Source: Hyphococcus sp. (lineage in GTDB: Bacteria > Pseudomonadota > Alphaproteobacteria > Caulobacterales > Parvularculaceae). Taken from it: a stretch of DNA of 64,000 nt. The stretch spans positions 124,001 through 188,000 of the forward strand of contig JANQJK010000026.1 of the NCBI GenBank assembly GCA_028281665.1. Direction: 5' to 3'. The translations under genes were made by a program, and so were the position numbers. The notes under the pieces are model-generated. The model worked only from the letters and a program-made list of their open reading frames with translations, ran no database searches and had not been told where the DNA came from. Every line of letters starts with the position of its first letter. The stretch's first letter is position 1. Below, in pieces: positions 44,289 to 52,497 of this stretch.

Positions 44289-44563
44289 AATCGCTCGGCA
44301 AAACGGTAATATGCTCTCCAGACATTGCAGATCGCGCCGTCCGATGGGCGCAGGTCTCGTCGATACTCCATCACCAAGGCTGGCTGTTGAAAGGGTCTGG
44401 CTTTTGTTCGCAGCGCCGCTGCGCATTGGAACCAAATAACGCATGAAATAACGGGCGGCTGCTTGGTCGCCGACGGTTTGAAAAAATCAACCATACTTTA
44501 AGAGCCGCACGGCGCGTTGCGCTTGGCTGTGCGGCGTTCAGGGGAAGTGTAAGGACAATCAAT

Positions 44564-45157
44564 ATGAAGCGAGGCCGCAACCAACGCCGGCGCCAGGGCG
44601 GGTCGAATCCGAACCGGGCGCTCGATTCGAACGGGCCCGATGTGCGCATTCGCGGCACCGCCAATCAGATCTACGATAAATATACGGCGCTCGCGCGGGA
44701 TGCGTCCTCGGCGGGCGATCGCGTGAAGGCGGAAAGCTACCTGCAGCACGCCGAACATTACTTTCGTGTCATCCGCGCCATGCAGCCCCCGCAACAACAG
44801 CAGACGGTTGACGCCGACGGCGACCAGCCCAGCGTTGCCGAAGGCGGTGAAAATAACGGCGGCGAACGCCAGGGATCGGAACGCCAAGCGGGCGAACGGC
44901 CGACCGGTGAACGATCAGGACGCGGACGCGGTAGTCGCCGTCGCGACGAAACGCGCGAACAGCCGAAACCGGCCGCTGACGAGGGCGGCGAGACCGAAGC
45001 CGTGACGGAAGCGGCGCCTGAGCAATCCGGCAACGAGGACGCCGAGCCCAAACCGAAACGTCGCCGGACGCGCCGCCCGGCCAAAGCTGCGGCAAGCGAT
45101 GCCGACGACGCGAAGAAAGAGGCGGGCGAAGAGGCTCCGGCGGCCGCGGCTGAATAG
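44564..45157 (+). CDS. DUF4167 domain protein
   Basis: 197 residues. The first about 75 (KRGRNQRRRQGGSNPNRALD, DVRIRGTANQIYDKYTALARDA, AESYLQHAEHYFRVIRAM) are the DUF4167 domain, which is basic and probably nucleic-acid-associated. The rest is a disordered, charged tail (Glu/Arg/Gly, then Lys/Arg/Ala). Function is unknown. The gene is found in this neighbourhood in most Alphaproteobacteria. The preceding 275 bases contain no gene I can defend. Confidence 0.88.
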   Translation: MKRGRNQRRRQGGSNPNRALDSNGPDVRIRGTANQIYDKYTALARDASSAGDRVKAESYLQHAEHYFRVIRAMQPPQQQQTVDADGDQPSVAEGGENNGGERQGSERQAGERPTGERSGRGRGSRRRDETREQPKPAADEGGETEAVTEAAPEQSGNEDAEPKPKRRRTRRPAKAAASDADDAKKEAGEEAPAAAAE

Positions 45158-45275
45158 CGCCGCAGGCGATTTGCATTTCATCATCATGAATGGATCCGGT
45201 TTCCCCGACAAAGGCCGGGACCGGTAAGCGGATTGCTAACGCTCTCGACGCCGGTTCAGGTTACGATCCGACGTG

Positions 45276-47093
45276 TTAAATGGCGCGCGTCGCATTCTCG
45301 AACCAGCCCTTGAGGCTTGTCGGGAGATGCGGCCCGACCTTCTCGCGGACTTCCGCGTGGTACTCATTAAGCCATTGCCGCTCGTTTTCGGTCAGTAATT
45401 CCGGCTTGACGAGATCAAGATCGATCGGCGCCATGGTAACGGTTTCGAACGCCAGCATGTCCCGCTCGCCGCCGGTGACTGGCGCCGCTTCGCGCACGAC
45501 GATCAGGTTTTCGATGCGAATCCCGAATTCGCCGGCTTTGTAATAGCCCGGCTCGTTCGACAGGATCATGCCTGCAAGCAGAGGCTGGCTGCTGGGCGCC
45601 TTGGCGATGCGCTGCGGCCCCTCATGCACGCCGAGAAACGACCCGACGCCGTGTCCCGTGCCGTGATCGTAATCGAGTCCGGCGTCCCACAGCGGTCTGC
45701 GGGCGACCGCATCGATCTGGTGTCCGGTTGTGCCGGCGGGAAATTTTAACGTGGCGAGCGCGATATGTCCTTTCAGAACGCGCGTAAACCGGTCGCGCAT
45801 TTCGTCCGTCGGCGTCCCGATGGGCGCCGTTCTCGTGATGTCGGTCGTTCCATCGGGATACTGACCGCCGGAGTCGATCAGGAACAGCGTTCCCGTTTCC
45901 AGCCTGGCGTTTGTTTCCGTTGATACGCGGTAATGGCAGATGGCACCGTTGGCGCCTGCGCCGGAGATCGAGTCGAATGACAGGTCCCGCAGGTCATGGT
46001 GCTCGGCGCGAAAGCTTTCGAGTTTCTGCGCTGCGGTGATCTCGTCGACGGCGCCCGACTGGGCCTCCGTTGTAAGCCAGTGGAGGAACTGCGTGACGGC
46101 GGCGCCGTCCCGGATGTGCGCTGCCCGCGCACCGTCGATTTCAGTCTCGTTTTTTGTCGCCCGGGGTAGCGCGCATGGATCGGTCATCGCGACAATTTCA
46201 GCGCCGGCGTCCGTTAGTTCGTCAACGAATTTGGACGGCGCCAGCGACGGGTCAACGCCGATCCGCGCCTTTTGCTGTCCGAGCTTCTCAAGCGCGGCGC
46301 CAAGCTGGTCCTCGCCGCGAATATCTACCCCATCGCCGAGAAACTCGGGCAGGGCGTTGTCGACTTTTTCCGGCGCGATATAAAGCGTTGCGGCGCCGTC
46401 GCTGGAGACAATCGTGCGCGCGAGGGGCAGGGGCGTGCGCGCGACATCGCCGCCCCGGATATTCAACAGCCAGGCGATTGACGGCGGTGCAGTGATCAGC
46501 GCGGCGTCGGCGCCGGCGTCTTTGATTGCGGCGGCGATTTCCTTGCGCTTCTCGGACGAGGTCTTGCCGGCGTAGCGGATGTCGTGCGGCTTTGCCGGTG
46601 TTCGCGGGATGGGCGGCTGGTCGGTCCACGCGGCGTCCACCGGGTTTTCTGCGACGGCGACCAGGGTAAAGCCAGACTTTTCGGAGGCGGTTTTCAATTT
46701 GCGCACGCTGTCGCTCGTATGCAGCATCGGATCGTAGCCGATCCGCGCGGACGCCGATGCGTTTTCGCTTAACCATCGATCGGGCGTCTGTTCAGTGATG
46801 TCGACATAGTCGAAATACTTGCTGTCCGCCTGCTGGCGTACCTGCAACGTGTATCGGCCGTCCGTAAAAATAACCGCCTGATCGGACAGAATGATTGCCG
46901 CACCCGCAGAACCGGAAAACCCGCTCACCCACATCAACCGTTCCGCATAGGCCGGGATGTATTCATTCTGATATTCGTCGTCATGGGGAACGATGAACCC
47001 GTCGAGATTTTGCTTTTGCATCTCGGCCCGGAGGAGCGGCAGGTGCTTGCCGGAGAAGGAACGGTCGGAAACAGGTTCGAATGTCTGGAACAT
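45276..47093 (-). CDS. pepP: Xaa-Pro aminopeptidase (M24B family)
   Basis: 605 residues, the long aminopeptidase P type with two N-terminal creatinase-like domains. It releases N-terminal residues before proline, in the cytoplasm. Metal ligands of the M24 domain are seen in LFLIDSGGQYPDGTTDITRT (two Asp), HGTGHGVGSFLGVHEGPQ (His), and SNEPGYY and IENLIVV (Glu). No signal peptide. prmA lies 64 bases upstream on the same strand. Confidence 0.93.
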   Translation of the reverse strand: MFQTFEPVSDRSFSGKHLPLLRAEMQKQNLDGFIVPHDDEYQNEYIPAYAERLMWVSGFSGSAGAAIILSDQAVIFTDGRYTLQVRQQADSKYFDYVDITEQTPDRWLSENASASARIGYDPMLHTSDSVRKLKTASEKSGFTLVAVAENPVDAAWTDQPPIPRTPAKPHDIRYAGKTSSEKRKEIAAAIKDAGADAALITAPPSIAWLLNIRGGDVARTPLPLARTIVSSDGAATLYIAPEKVDNALPEFLGDGVDIRGEDQLGAALEKLGQQKARIGVDPSLAPSKFVDELTDAGAEIVAMTDPCALPRATKNETEIDGARAAHIRDGAAVTQFLHWLTTEAQSGAVDEITAAQKLESFRAEHHDLRDLSFDSISGAGANGAICHYRVSTETNARLETGTLFLIDSGGQYPDGTTDITRTAPIGTPTDEMRDRFTRVLKGHIALATLKFPAGTTGHQIDAVARRPLWDAGLDYDHGTGHGVGSFLGVHEGPQRIAKAPSSQPLLAGMILSNEPGYYKAGEFGIRIENLIVVREAAPVTGGERDMLAFETVTMAPIDLDLVKPELLTENERQWLNEYHAEVREKVGPHLPTSLKGWFENATRAI

Positions 47094-47157
47094 TGCGGGT
47101 CACTTTCGGTGTTGTTTGAGCGTTATCGCCTGTCGCCGAACCGGTCTCAAGGCCCGA

Positions 47158-48045
47158 CTAGCGCCGCACGAGCAGAAGGACCGGCCAGGTCGGTTGATCT
47201 AGCCGGTTGATCAGCCGAAATCCGGCGTTTTCATAAGCTGCGATCACGGCGTCGGCCTGCTCCGACATGAGCCCGGCCAGCATGATGCGTCCATTCTTTT
47301 GAACGTTTTCGCCCGCCGCCGGTGCGAGTTCCGCAAGCGGTCCCGCCAGAATGTTTGCAAATACGAAATCGAATGGCGCGGCGGCGGCAATCTCGCGGTG
47401 ATCGAATCCGGCGGCGGCGACCACTGAGACGCTGTCCGCGACACCGTTCAGCGCGGCGTTCTCTGCGGCGATTTCAACGGAGCGCTCGTCAATGTCGCTG
47501 GCGAGGACCGACCGGCCCCAGAGTTTTGCCGCCGCAATTGCGAGGACCGCCGACCCGCAGCCAAGATCGAAAATGCTCTTCGGTGCGAAGCCCGCAAAGC
47601 GGTCAAGCAGTGTGAGGCATCCGGCCGTTGTCGGGTGGTGACCTGTGCCGAAAGCCTGATTGGCGTCGACGCGGATCGCAATGTCGTCGTCCTCATCGGG
47701 CAGTTTGTCCGCATCATGGACGCCGTACAGAACGAAACGGCCGCATCGCACGACGCCCAGCCCTTCGAGGGAATGAGCGACCCAGTCGAGATCGGGCAGC
47801 TCCTCAATCTCGGCAGCGCCGAGGCTCCCATATTCTTCAACCAGCGCGCTGACGGCCGTCATGTCCGGTTGTTCATCGAAATAGGCGTCAAGCCGCCACG
47901 CGGCGTTTTCGTCCTCGACGGTCGGGTCGTCCTTGGTCAGACTAACCGCGCCCGGGGGCGGCGTCAGGATTTCGCTCAATGCGTCCGCGGCTTCCTGCAA
48001 ATCCAACTGGGGGCCGGTCCACGAAAGTTTGTATGACGATGTCAT
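47158..48045 (-). CDS. prmA: Ribosomal protein L11 methyltransferase
   Basis: 295 residues. PrmA trimethylates L11 at several sites. The N-terminal recognition domain is followed by motif I FDLGCGSAVLAIAAAKLWG and the catalytic-side NILAGPLAELAP. It follows the DUF5946 gene by 3 bases and is transcribed in the same direction as uvrD. Confidence 0.93.
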   Translation of the reverse strand: MTSSYKLSWTGPQLDLQEAADALSEILTPPPGAVSLTKDDPTVEDENAAWRLDAYFDEQPDMTAVSALVEEYGSLGAAEIEELPDLDWVAHSLEGLGVVRCGRFVLYGVHDADKLPDEDDDIAIRVDANQAFGTGHHPTTAGCLTLLDRFAGFAPKSIFDLGCGSAVLAIAAAKLWGRSVLASDIDERSVEIAAENAALNGVADSVSVVAAAGFDHREIAAAAPFDFVFANILAGPLAELAPAAGENVQKNGRIMLAGLMSEQADAVIAAYENAGFRLINRLDQPTWPVLLLVRR

Positions 48046-48048
48046 CGG

Positions 48049-48564
48049 TTATTGTTGCTCGCGTAACTGGGCATATGCTTTTGCCGTCCCGTGGTGCGGC
48101 GTCCAGGCCTGAAATACATCCTCCGCCCACAAGCGCACAATCCGTTGATGCTCCGCGGCGTCTGCCGCCGCGCAAATGTCCTTCACGGTGTATTTGTAGG
48201 CGTCCGGGTCCGGCGGCGCGAGCGGCTTGAACTTGTCTTTGAACGCATTGGCAAGAACGCCAAGCGATTTTGCGGCGTATGACAATGAGCGGTCCTCTTC
48301 CAGTATGAGATAGAGTGACGTCAGATGGATGTTCACGGATTGCGCAGCGCGTCGGTCCGTTTGATCGCCCGGGTGCTGAACGGTGTAGGCGTCGACGGTC
48401 AGCCGATGAACGGAAAAGTAGCCGATGTCCTCGAACTCCCGCGCCAGCACCGTGTTAAACGCCGCCCAACATTCCGGCGATGCGCCGAGGTAAGCGTGCG
48501 TGTCGCCGTCATACGGTTCATATGTTGCGCCGCAATCCGGGCAGTGAGCGGTTTTTTCAGACAA
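48049..48564 (-). CDS. DUF5946 family protein
   Basis: About 171 residues. A CxxC zinc motif (CPDCGATYEPYDG) and a helical body (YFSVHRLTVDAYTVQHPGD, SVNIHLTSLYLILEEDRS) match DUF5946. No function is known. I placed the start at a TTG (48564) with GGGG upstream and no overlap with uvrD; an in-frame TTG at 48600 would overlap uvrD by 26 bases. It lies between uvrD and prmA and is probably read through from uvrD. Confidence 0.75.
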   Translation of the reverse strand: MSEKTAHCPDCGATYEPYDGDTHAYLGASPECWAAFNTVLAREFEDIGYFSVHRLTVDAYTVQHPGDQTDRRAAQSVNIHLTSLYLILEEDRSLSYAAKSLGVLANAFKDKFKPLAPPDPDAYKYTVKDICAAADAAEHQRIVRLWAEDVFQAWTPHHGTAKAYAQLREQQ

Positions 48565-48574
48565 CGCCCCGGCC

Positions 48575-50917
48575 TCACGCAGCGTTGACGAATGTATCAA
48601 TGACTTTCTTCGGGCCGGAATGTTCGAAATCCACCGTCAGTTTCTGCCCTTCAATGGCGGAAATCGTTCCGTAGCCGAACTTCTGGTGGAAGACCCGTTG
48701 CCCTTTGGAGAAGTTCGAATGGCCCGGCGCGCTTACCGATACCGTTGCGGCGCGTCCTTCGATCATCGGCGGTTCTGTGCGCGGGCGCGCATTCGCCGCG
48801 CGGGCGCGCCGCCATCCGGGATTGTCGTAATAGGCATCCTCGCGCAGCTTTTCGCCGTCAAAACTTGAATGGCTGGCGAGGTCCGCCGCCGCATTGCCGT
48901 AAAGACCCGGCTCGGACATGACCTCGACATGGTCCTCGGGCAGCTCGTCAATGAAACGCGACGGCATGGCCGCTTGCCAGCGGCCATAAATCTGCCGGTT
49001 GGCTGCGAAAGAAATACGGCAGCTCTCCTCAGCCCTCGTAATGCCCACATAGGCGAGGCGGCGTTCTTCTTCGAGTGCGGCGTTGCCTTTTTCGTCGAGG
49101 GATCGTTTTGAAGGAAATATCTCTTCCTCCCAGCCGGGCAGAAACACGACGGGAAACTCAAGGCCCTTCGCTGCATGAAGGGTCATCAACCAGACCTGGC
49201 CTTCGCCGGTGTCCTCGCTGCGCTCGGCGACCAGGGCGACGTGATCGAGATAGCCTTCCAGCGTGTCGAATTCCGAAACCGCCTGAATGAATTCCTTGAG
49301 GTTGTCGAGTTTTCCCGGCGCCTGCGGGCTTTTGGAATTCTTCCACATTTCCATATAGCCGGACTCTTCGAGCACCAGCTCGGTGAGATCGGCGGGCGCC
49401 ATATCTTTCGCGTCGCGGGTCCAGCGATCAATCGTGTCGACGAAGTTGACCAGCGAGCGGCGCGCGGCTGCATGAAGGTCGTCGCTTTCAAGAGCAATGC
49501 GGCTCGCCGCCATAAGCGGGACGCCCTGCGCGCGCGCAATCTTATGCAGAACCTGAAGCGCTTTGTCGCCTAATCCGCGCTTTGGTTTGTTGACGATGCG
49601 ATCGAAAGCGAGATCATCGTCCGCCGACCGGATGAGCCGGAGATAGGCGAGGGCGTCGCGGGTCTCTTCGCGCTCATAAAAGCGCGGGCCGCCGACGACC
49701 CGGTAAGCGAGGCCCAGCGTGTTGAAGCGTTCTTCAAAGGCGCGCATCTGGAACGAGGCGCGCACCAGCACCGCCATGTCCGACAGGGACTGGCCCTTCA
49801 TCTGTTCCGCTTCGATATCGTCGCCGATAATGCGGGCTTCCTCTTCGCCGTCCCAGACGCCCCGCACCCTGACTTTTTCGCCGTCTTCGACGTCGGTCCA
49901 GAGTTCCTTGCCAAGCCGATCCTTGTTGGCGGCGATCAATCCCGACGCGGCGCCAAGAATTGACGGCGTCGACCGATAGTTGCGCTCAAGGCGGATGACT
50001 TGCGCGCCCGGAAAGTCTTTTTCGAAACGCAGAATGTTCTCGACTTCCGCGCCGCGCCAGCCATAGATCGACTGGTCGTCATCGCCTACGCAGCAGATGT
50101 TTTTATGTTTTTGCGCAAGAAGGCGCAGCCATAAATACTGTGCGACGTTGGTGTCCTGATATTCGTCGACCAGCATGTATCGAAATCGGTTCTGATACTC
50201 GGCGAGAACATCCGCATTGTTCTGAAAGATCGTCAGGTTATGAATCAGCAAATCGCCGAAATCGGCGGCGTTCAGCGTTTTTAGCCGTTCCTGATAGGCC
50301 GTGTAGAGAGTAATCCCGCGTCCTTCGGCGAAATGATAGGCTTCGTTTGCAGGGACCTTGTCCGGCGTCAGCCCGCGATTTTTCCAGCCGTCGATGACAA
50401 AGGCCAGGCCACGGCCGGTCCAGCGCTTTTCGTCGATGTTGGCCGCCTCGATGACCTGTTTCGCGAGGCGGATTTGGTCGTCCGCGTCGAGGATTGTGAA
50501 GGACGATTTGAGGCCGACCAGTTCCGCGTGGCGGCGAAGGATCTGCGCGCCGATAGAATGAAAGGTGCCGAGCCACTGCATGCCTTCAACGGACTCGCCG
50601 ATCAGCGCGCCGATTCGCTCTTTCATTTCGCGGGCAGCCTTGTTGGTGAAGGTGACGGCAAGGATCTGCCAGGGCTGCGCGCGGCCCGTGAAAAGGAGAT
50701 GGGCGAGACGTGTGGTCAGCGCCCGGGTTTTGCCGGTGCCCGCGCCCGCCAGCATCAGCACCGGCCCGTCGGTCGCCATCACGGCCTTGCGTTGTTCTTC
50801 GTTTAAGGCCGTCAGATAGGGCGCTGATTTTCCGTCATTTTCGCCCTGCGTCGCCGCGGTCGCGGCGGCCATGGCGCGCTCGGAAATGGACGGGGTTTTT
50901 ACGCGTTCGGAACTCAT
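48575..50917 (-). CDS. uvrD: UvrD/PcrA-type ATP-dependent DNA helicase
   Basis: 780 residues. This superfamily 1 helicase unwinds 3'-5' in nucleotide-excision and mismatch repair. Motif I is MLAGAGTGKTRALTTRLA, with VTFTNKAAREMKERI, VDEYQDTN, GDDDQSIYGWRGAEV and MTLHAAKGLEFPVVFLPG. The C-terminus ends in the Tudor-like region FHQKFGYGTISAIEGQKLTV, seen in UvrD/PcrA. A GTTC-N7-GTTC LexA box lies 21 bases upstream of the start, so SOS control is likely. Confidence 0.95.
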   Translation of the reverse strand: MSSERVKTPSISERAMAAATAATQGENDGKSAPYLTALNEEQRKAVMATDGPVLMLAGAGTGKTRALTTRLAHLLFTGRAQPWQILAVTFTNKAAREMKERIGALIGESVEGMQWLGTFHSIGAQILRRHAELVGLKSSFTILDADDQIRLAKQVIEAANIDEKRWTGRGLAFVIDGWKNRGLTPDKVPANEAYHFAEGRGITLYTAYQERLKTLNAADFGDLLIHNLTIFQNNADVLAEYQNRFRYMLVDEYQDTNVAQYLWLRLLAQKHKNICCVGDDDQSIYGWRGAEVENILRFEKDFPGAQVIRLERNYRSTPSILGAASGLIAANKDRLGKELWTDVEDGEKVRVRGVWDGEEEARIIGDDIEAEQMKGQSLSDMAVLVRASFQMRAFEERFNTLGLAYRVVGGPRFYEREETRDALAYLRLIRSADDDLAFDRIVNKPKRGLGDKALQVLHKIARAQGVPLMAASRIALESDDLHAAARRSLVNFVDTIDRWTRDAKDMAPADLTELVLEESGYMEMWKNSKSPQAPGKLDNLKEFIQAVSEFDTLEGYLDHVALVAERSEDTGEGQVWLMTLHAAKGLEFPVVFLPGWEEEIFPSKRSLDEKGNAALEEERRLAYVGITRAEESCRISFAANRQIYGRWQAAMPSRFIDELPEDHVEVMSEPGLYGNAAADLASHSSFDGEKLREDAYYDNPGWRRARAANARPRTEPPMIEGRAATVSVSAPGHSNFSKGQRVFHQKFGYGTISAIEGQKLTVDFEHSGPKKVIDTFVNAA

Positions 50918-50938
50918 CGGGCCTGTTTAGACCAGACG

Positions 50939-50953
50939 GAACGATTCTGGAAC
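50939..50953 (-). promoter_or_regulatory. LexA SOS box (GTTC-N7-GTTC) upstream of uvrD
   Basis: On the minus strand the sequence reads GTTC, seven bases, GTTC, exactly the direct-repeat LexA motif described for Alphaproteobacteria. It lies 21 bases before the uvrD ATG, where a repressor would block the promoter. The yegP-type gene on the other side starts more than 100 bases away and is probably not the target. Confidence 0.7.
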
Positions 50954-51055
50954 ATTTGCGGAAAATTCATGCACACTGAACGGTTTACAGCCCGACGATA
51001 TGGGCTATGGAAATATGTGCGCGGGGGCGCAAAAGGCAATGAAGGAGGCGTCTGA

Positions 51056-51391
51056 ATGTCGGGCAAATTTGAACTCTATAAGGACAAGGCCGGTGAATTC
51101 CGTTTTCGCTTAAAAGCGGGGAACGGCGAAAACATTCTCGCGAGCGAGGGTTACAAGGACAAATCCGGCGCCGAAAACGGCATCGCTTCGGTGCGAAAAA
51201 ACGCGCCGGACGACGCTCGCTATGAGCGTAAGGAAGGCGCCAACGGCAAGCACCATTTCAATTTGAAGGCAGCCAATCATCAGGTGATCGGGTCGTCGCA
51301 GATGTATGAGTCAACTTCCGGCATGGAAGGCGGCATTGAGTCTGTGAAGAACAACGCGCCTGACGCGGCGATCGACGATCAGTCCGGCTGA
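51056..51391 (+). CDS. YegP family protein (DUF1508, two repeats)
   Basis: 111 residues of two similar units: KFELYKDKAGEFRFRLKAGN...GENILASEGYKDKSG and YERKEGANGKHHFNLKAANHQVIGSSQMYESTSG, the UPF0339 / DUF1508 repeats. Each folds as a small beta unit with a helix. No biochemical role is established, although related genes are often stress-linked. AAGGAGG lies 7 bases upstream of the start. A terminator follows. Confidence 0.88.
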   Translation: MSGKFELYKDKAGEFRFRLKAGNGENILASEGYKDKSGAENGIASVRKNAPDDARYERKEGANGKHHFNLKAANHQVIGSSQMYESTSGMEGGIESVKNNAPDAAIDDQSG

Positions 51392-51416
51392 ACGCCGGCT
51401 TCTGCTGACTTTAGGG

Positions 51417-51443
51417 AACGGTCCGTTTGAAGCGGGCCGTTTT
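51417..51443 (+). terminator. Rho-independent terminator after the YegP gene
   Basis: AACGGTCCG (51417-51425) pairs with CGGGCCGTT (51433-51441) with a single T-G wobble, followed by TTT. It also borders the stop of the opposing gene at 51444. Confidence 0.78.
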
Positions 51444-52307
51444 CTAATTCGGATCTTCGCGACGGTTGAGCCGATATGTGCGGCTGCTTAGCTCAAGGCC
51501 CGTGCGCGTTTCAACCTCGTCAACGGCCGCTTCGCAGGAGCCGCTGATAAAGGCGAGATCGTCGATCAAATAGCGCAGCGTGTCGACCTCCCGGTTGTCG
51601 TCTTTGTCTTTGCTCGCTTTCCGGCGCGCCGCTTCGTCGAGGCTTCTCATCGACACCGTGATGCGTTTGGCGGGGGCGTCGAGAAAATAGGCGCCGGCGA
51701 TGTTCTCGAAGATGACCGTTTCATTTTCCCACTCAAATTCGATGCGCGCGCGGTCAAGCGGTCGATCATCGGCGTCCCAGCCCTGGATTTCAAACTCGAA
51801 CAGCTCGTCTTCCTCCGCGCCCGTCGGATAGATGGACATGGTCACAAGACATGCGGGCTGATCGAATTCGATCGCCAGCGGTCGATTTAGCGTGTTCCGG
51901 TAACCGGCGGCGAACCGACCGCTTGTGGGCGCCTGATAGGTGCACATGGAGTTGTACTGAAAGTGGCGCTGTCCCTCGCAGATCTGCCAGGAGAGGCCGG
52001 GACCGAATTTGACGCCGTATTTGCCGTAATAGTCCTGGATGATCGGTTCGCCGTGGGCGCCCGGCGGTGGTTCGAAATGGACGACAGGGAAGGTCGATCC
52101 ATCTGCGTCCACAAGCACCCGCCCGATAAAAGGCAAGACCCGGGTGTCCGTCGCCGGGTTGCTGTCGCCGTCGGGGTCGGGGCCGATGCCGTTTTCGTGT
52201 ACCCACCCGCCGCTGTGGTCGTGGCCCGCTTCGCCGTCATGGGGATGGGCCAGGACGCCGCCCGGCACTACGGCGACCAGCGCCGCTGAACACAGAATCC
52301 TATGCAT
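51444..52307 (-). CDS. Secreted protein with His-rich N-terminus, unknown function
   Basis: 287 residues. I do not recognise the family. A signal peptide ends after VLA (residue about 20) and the mature protein begins HPHDGEAGHDHSGGWVHENG, a likely metal-binding tail. The body (about 40-250) looks like a beta-sandwich with YGKYGVKFGPGLSW, CTYQAPTSGRFAAGYRNT and WDADDRPLDRARIEF, reminiscent of surface lectin-like domains. Two or more cysteines (WQICEG, SMCTY, SGSCEAA) suggest disulfides. The gene faces the YegP gene convergently and diverges from the M28 peptidase. There is no PEP-CTERM tail. Confidence 0.75.
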   Translation of the reverse strand: MHRILCSAALVAVVPGGVLAHPHDGEAGHDHSGGWVHENGIGPDPDGDSNPATDTRVLPFIGRVLVDADGSTFPVVHFEPPPGAHGEPIIQDYYGKYGVKFGPGLSWQICEGQRHFQYNSMCTYQAPTSGRFAAGYRNTLNRPLAIEFDQPACLVTMSIYPTGAEEDELFEFEIQGWDADDRPLDRARIEFEWENETVIFENIAGAYFLDAPAKRITVSMRSLDEAARRKASKDKDDNREVDTLRYLIDDLAFISGSCEAAVDEVETRTGLELSSRTYRLNRREDPN

Positions 52308-52497
52308 ACTTCACCCCTCCACGACCAATAAAGAATAGCGGACACGCGCGATTGTTCCAAGGAGGTCAGGAAAACGGCGTAACAAGCAGATTATTATGCC
52401 AAAAATAGCTGTCTGCGCTGCATTTGCCTGAGGCGCTTGCTTCGCTTGCGCGGTTGAGCCAACGTCCGGAGAATTTTGAGCAGCGGGAGGGTGTTTC

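Noticed and set aside
44289-44563. Possible small RNA or leader between prmC and DUF4167
   Set aside because: A 7-bp GCCGCAC/GTGCGGC pairing is present but no promoter or T-run accompanies it.
45191-45225. Hairpin-like GGATCCGG...GGACCGG sequence
   Set aside because: Pairing is too broken to list as a separate repeat; mentioned only as a possible relative of the 7879 palindrome.
51444-52307. PEP-CTERM substrate candidate for the exosortase
   Set aside because: No PEP motif, terminal membrane span or Arg cluster at the C-terminus.
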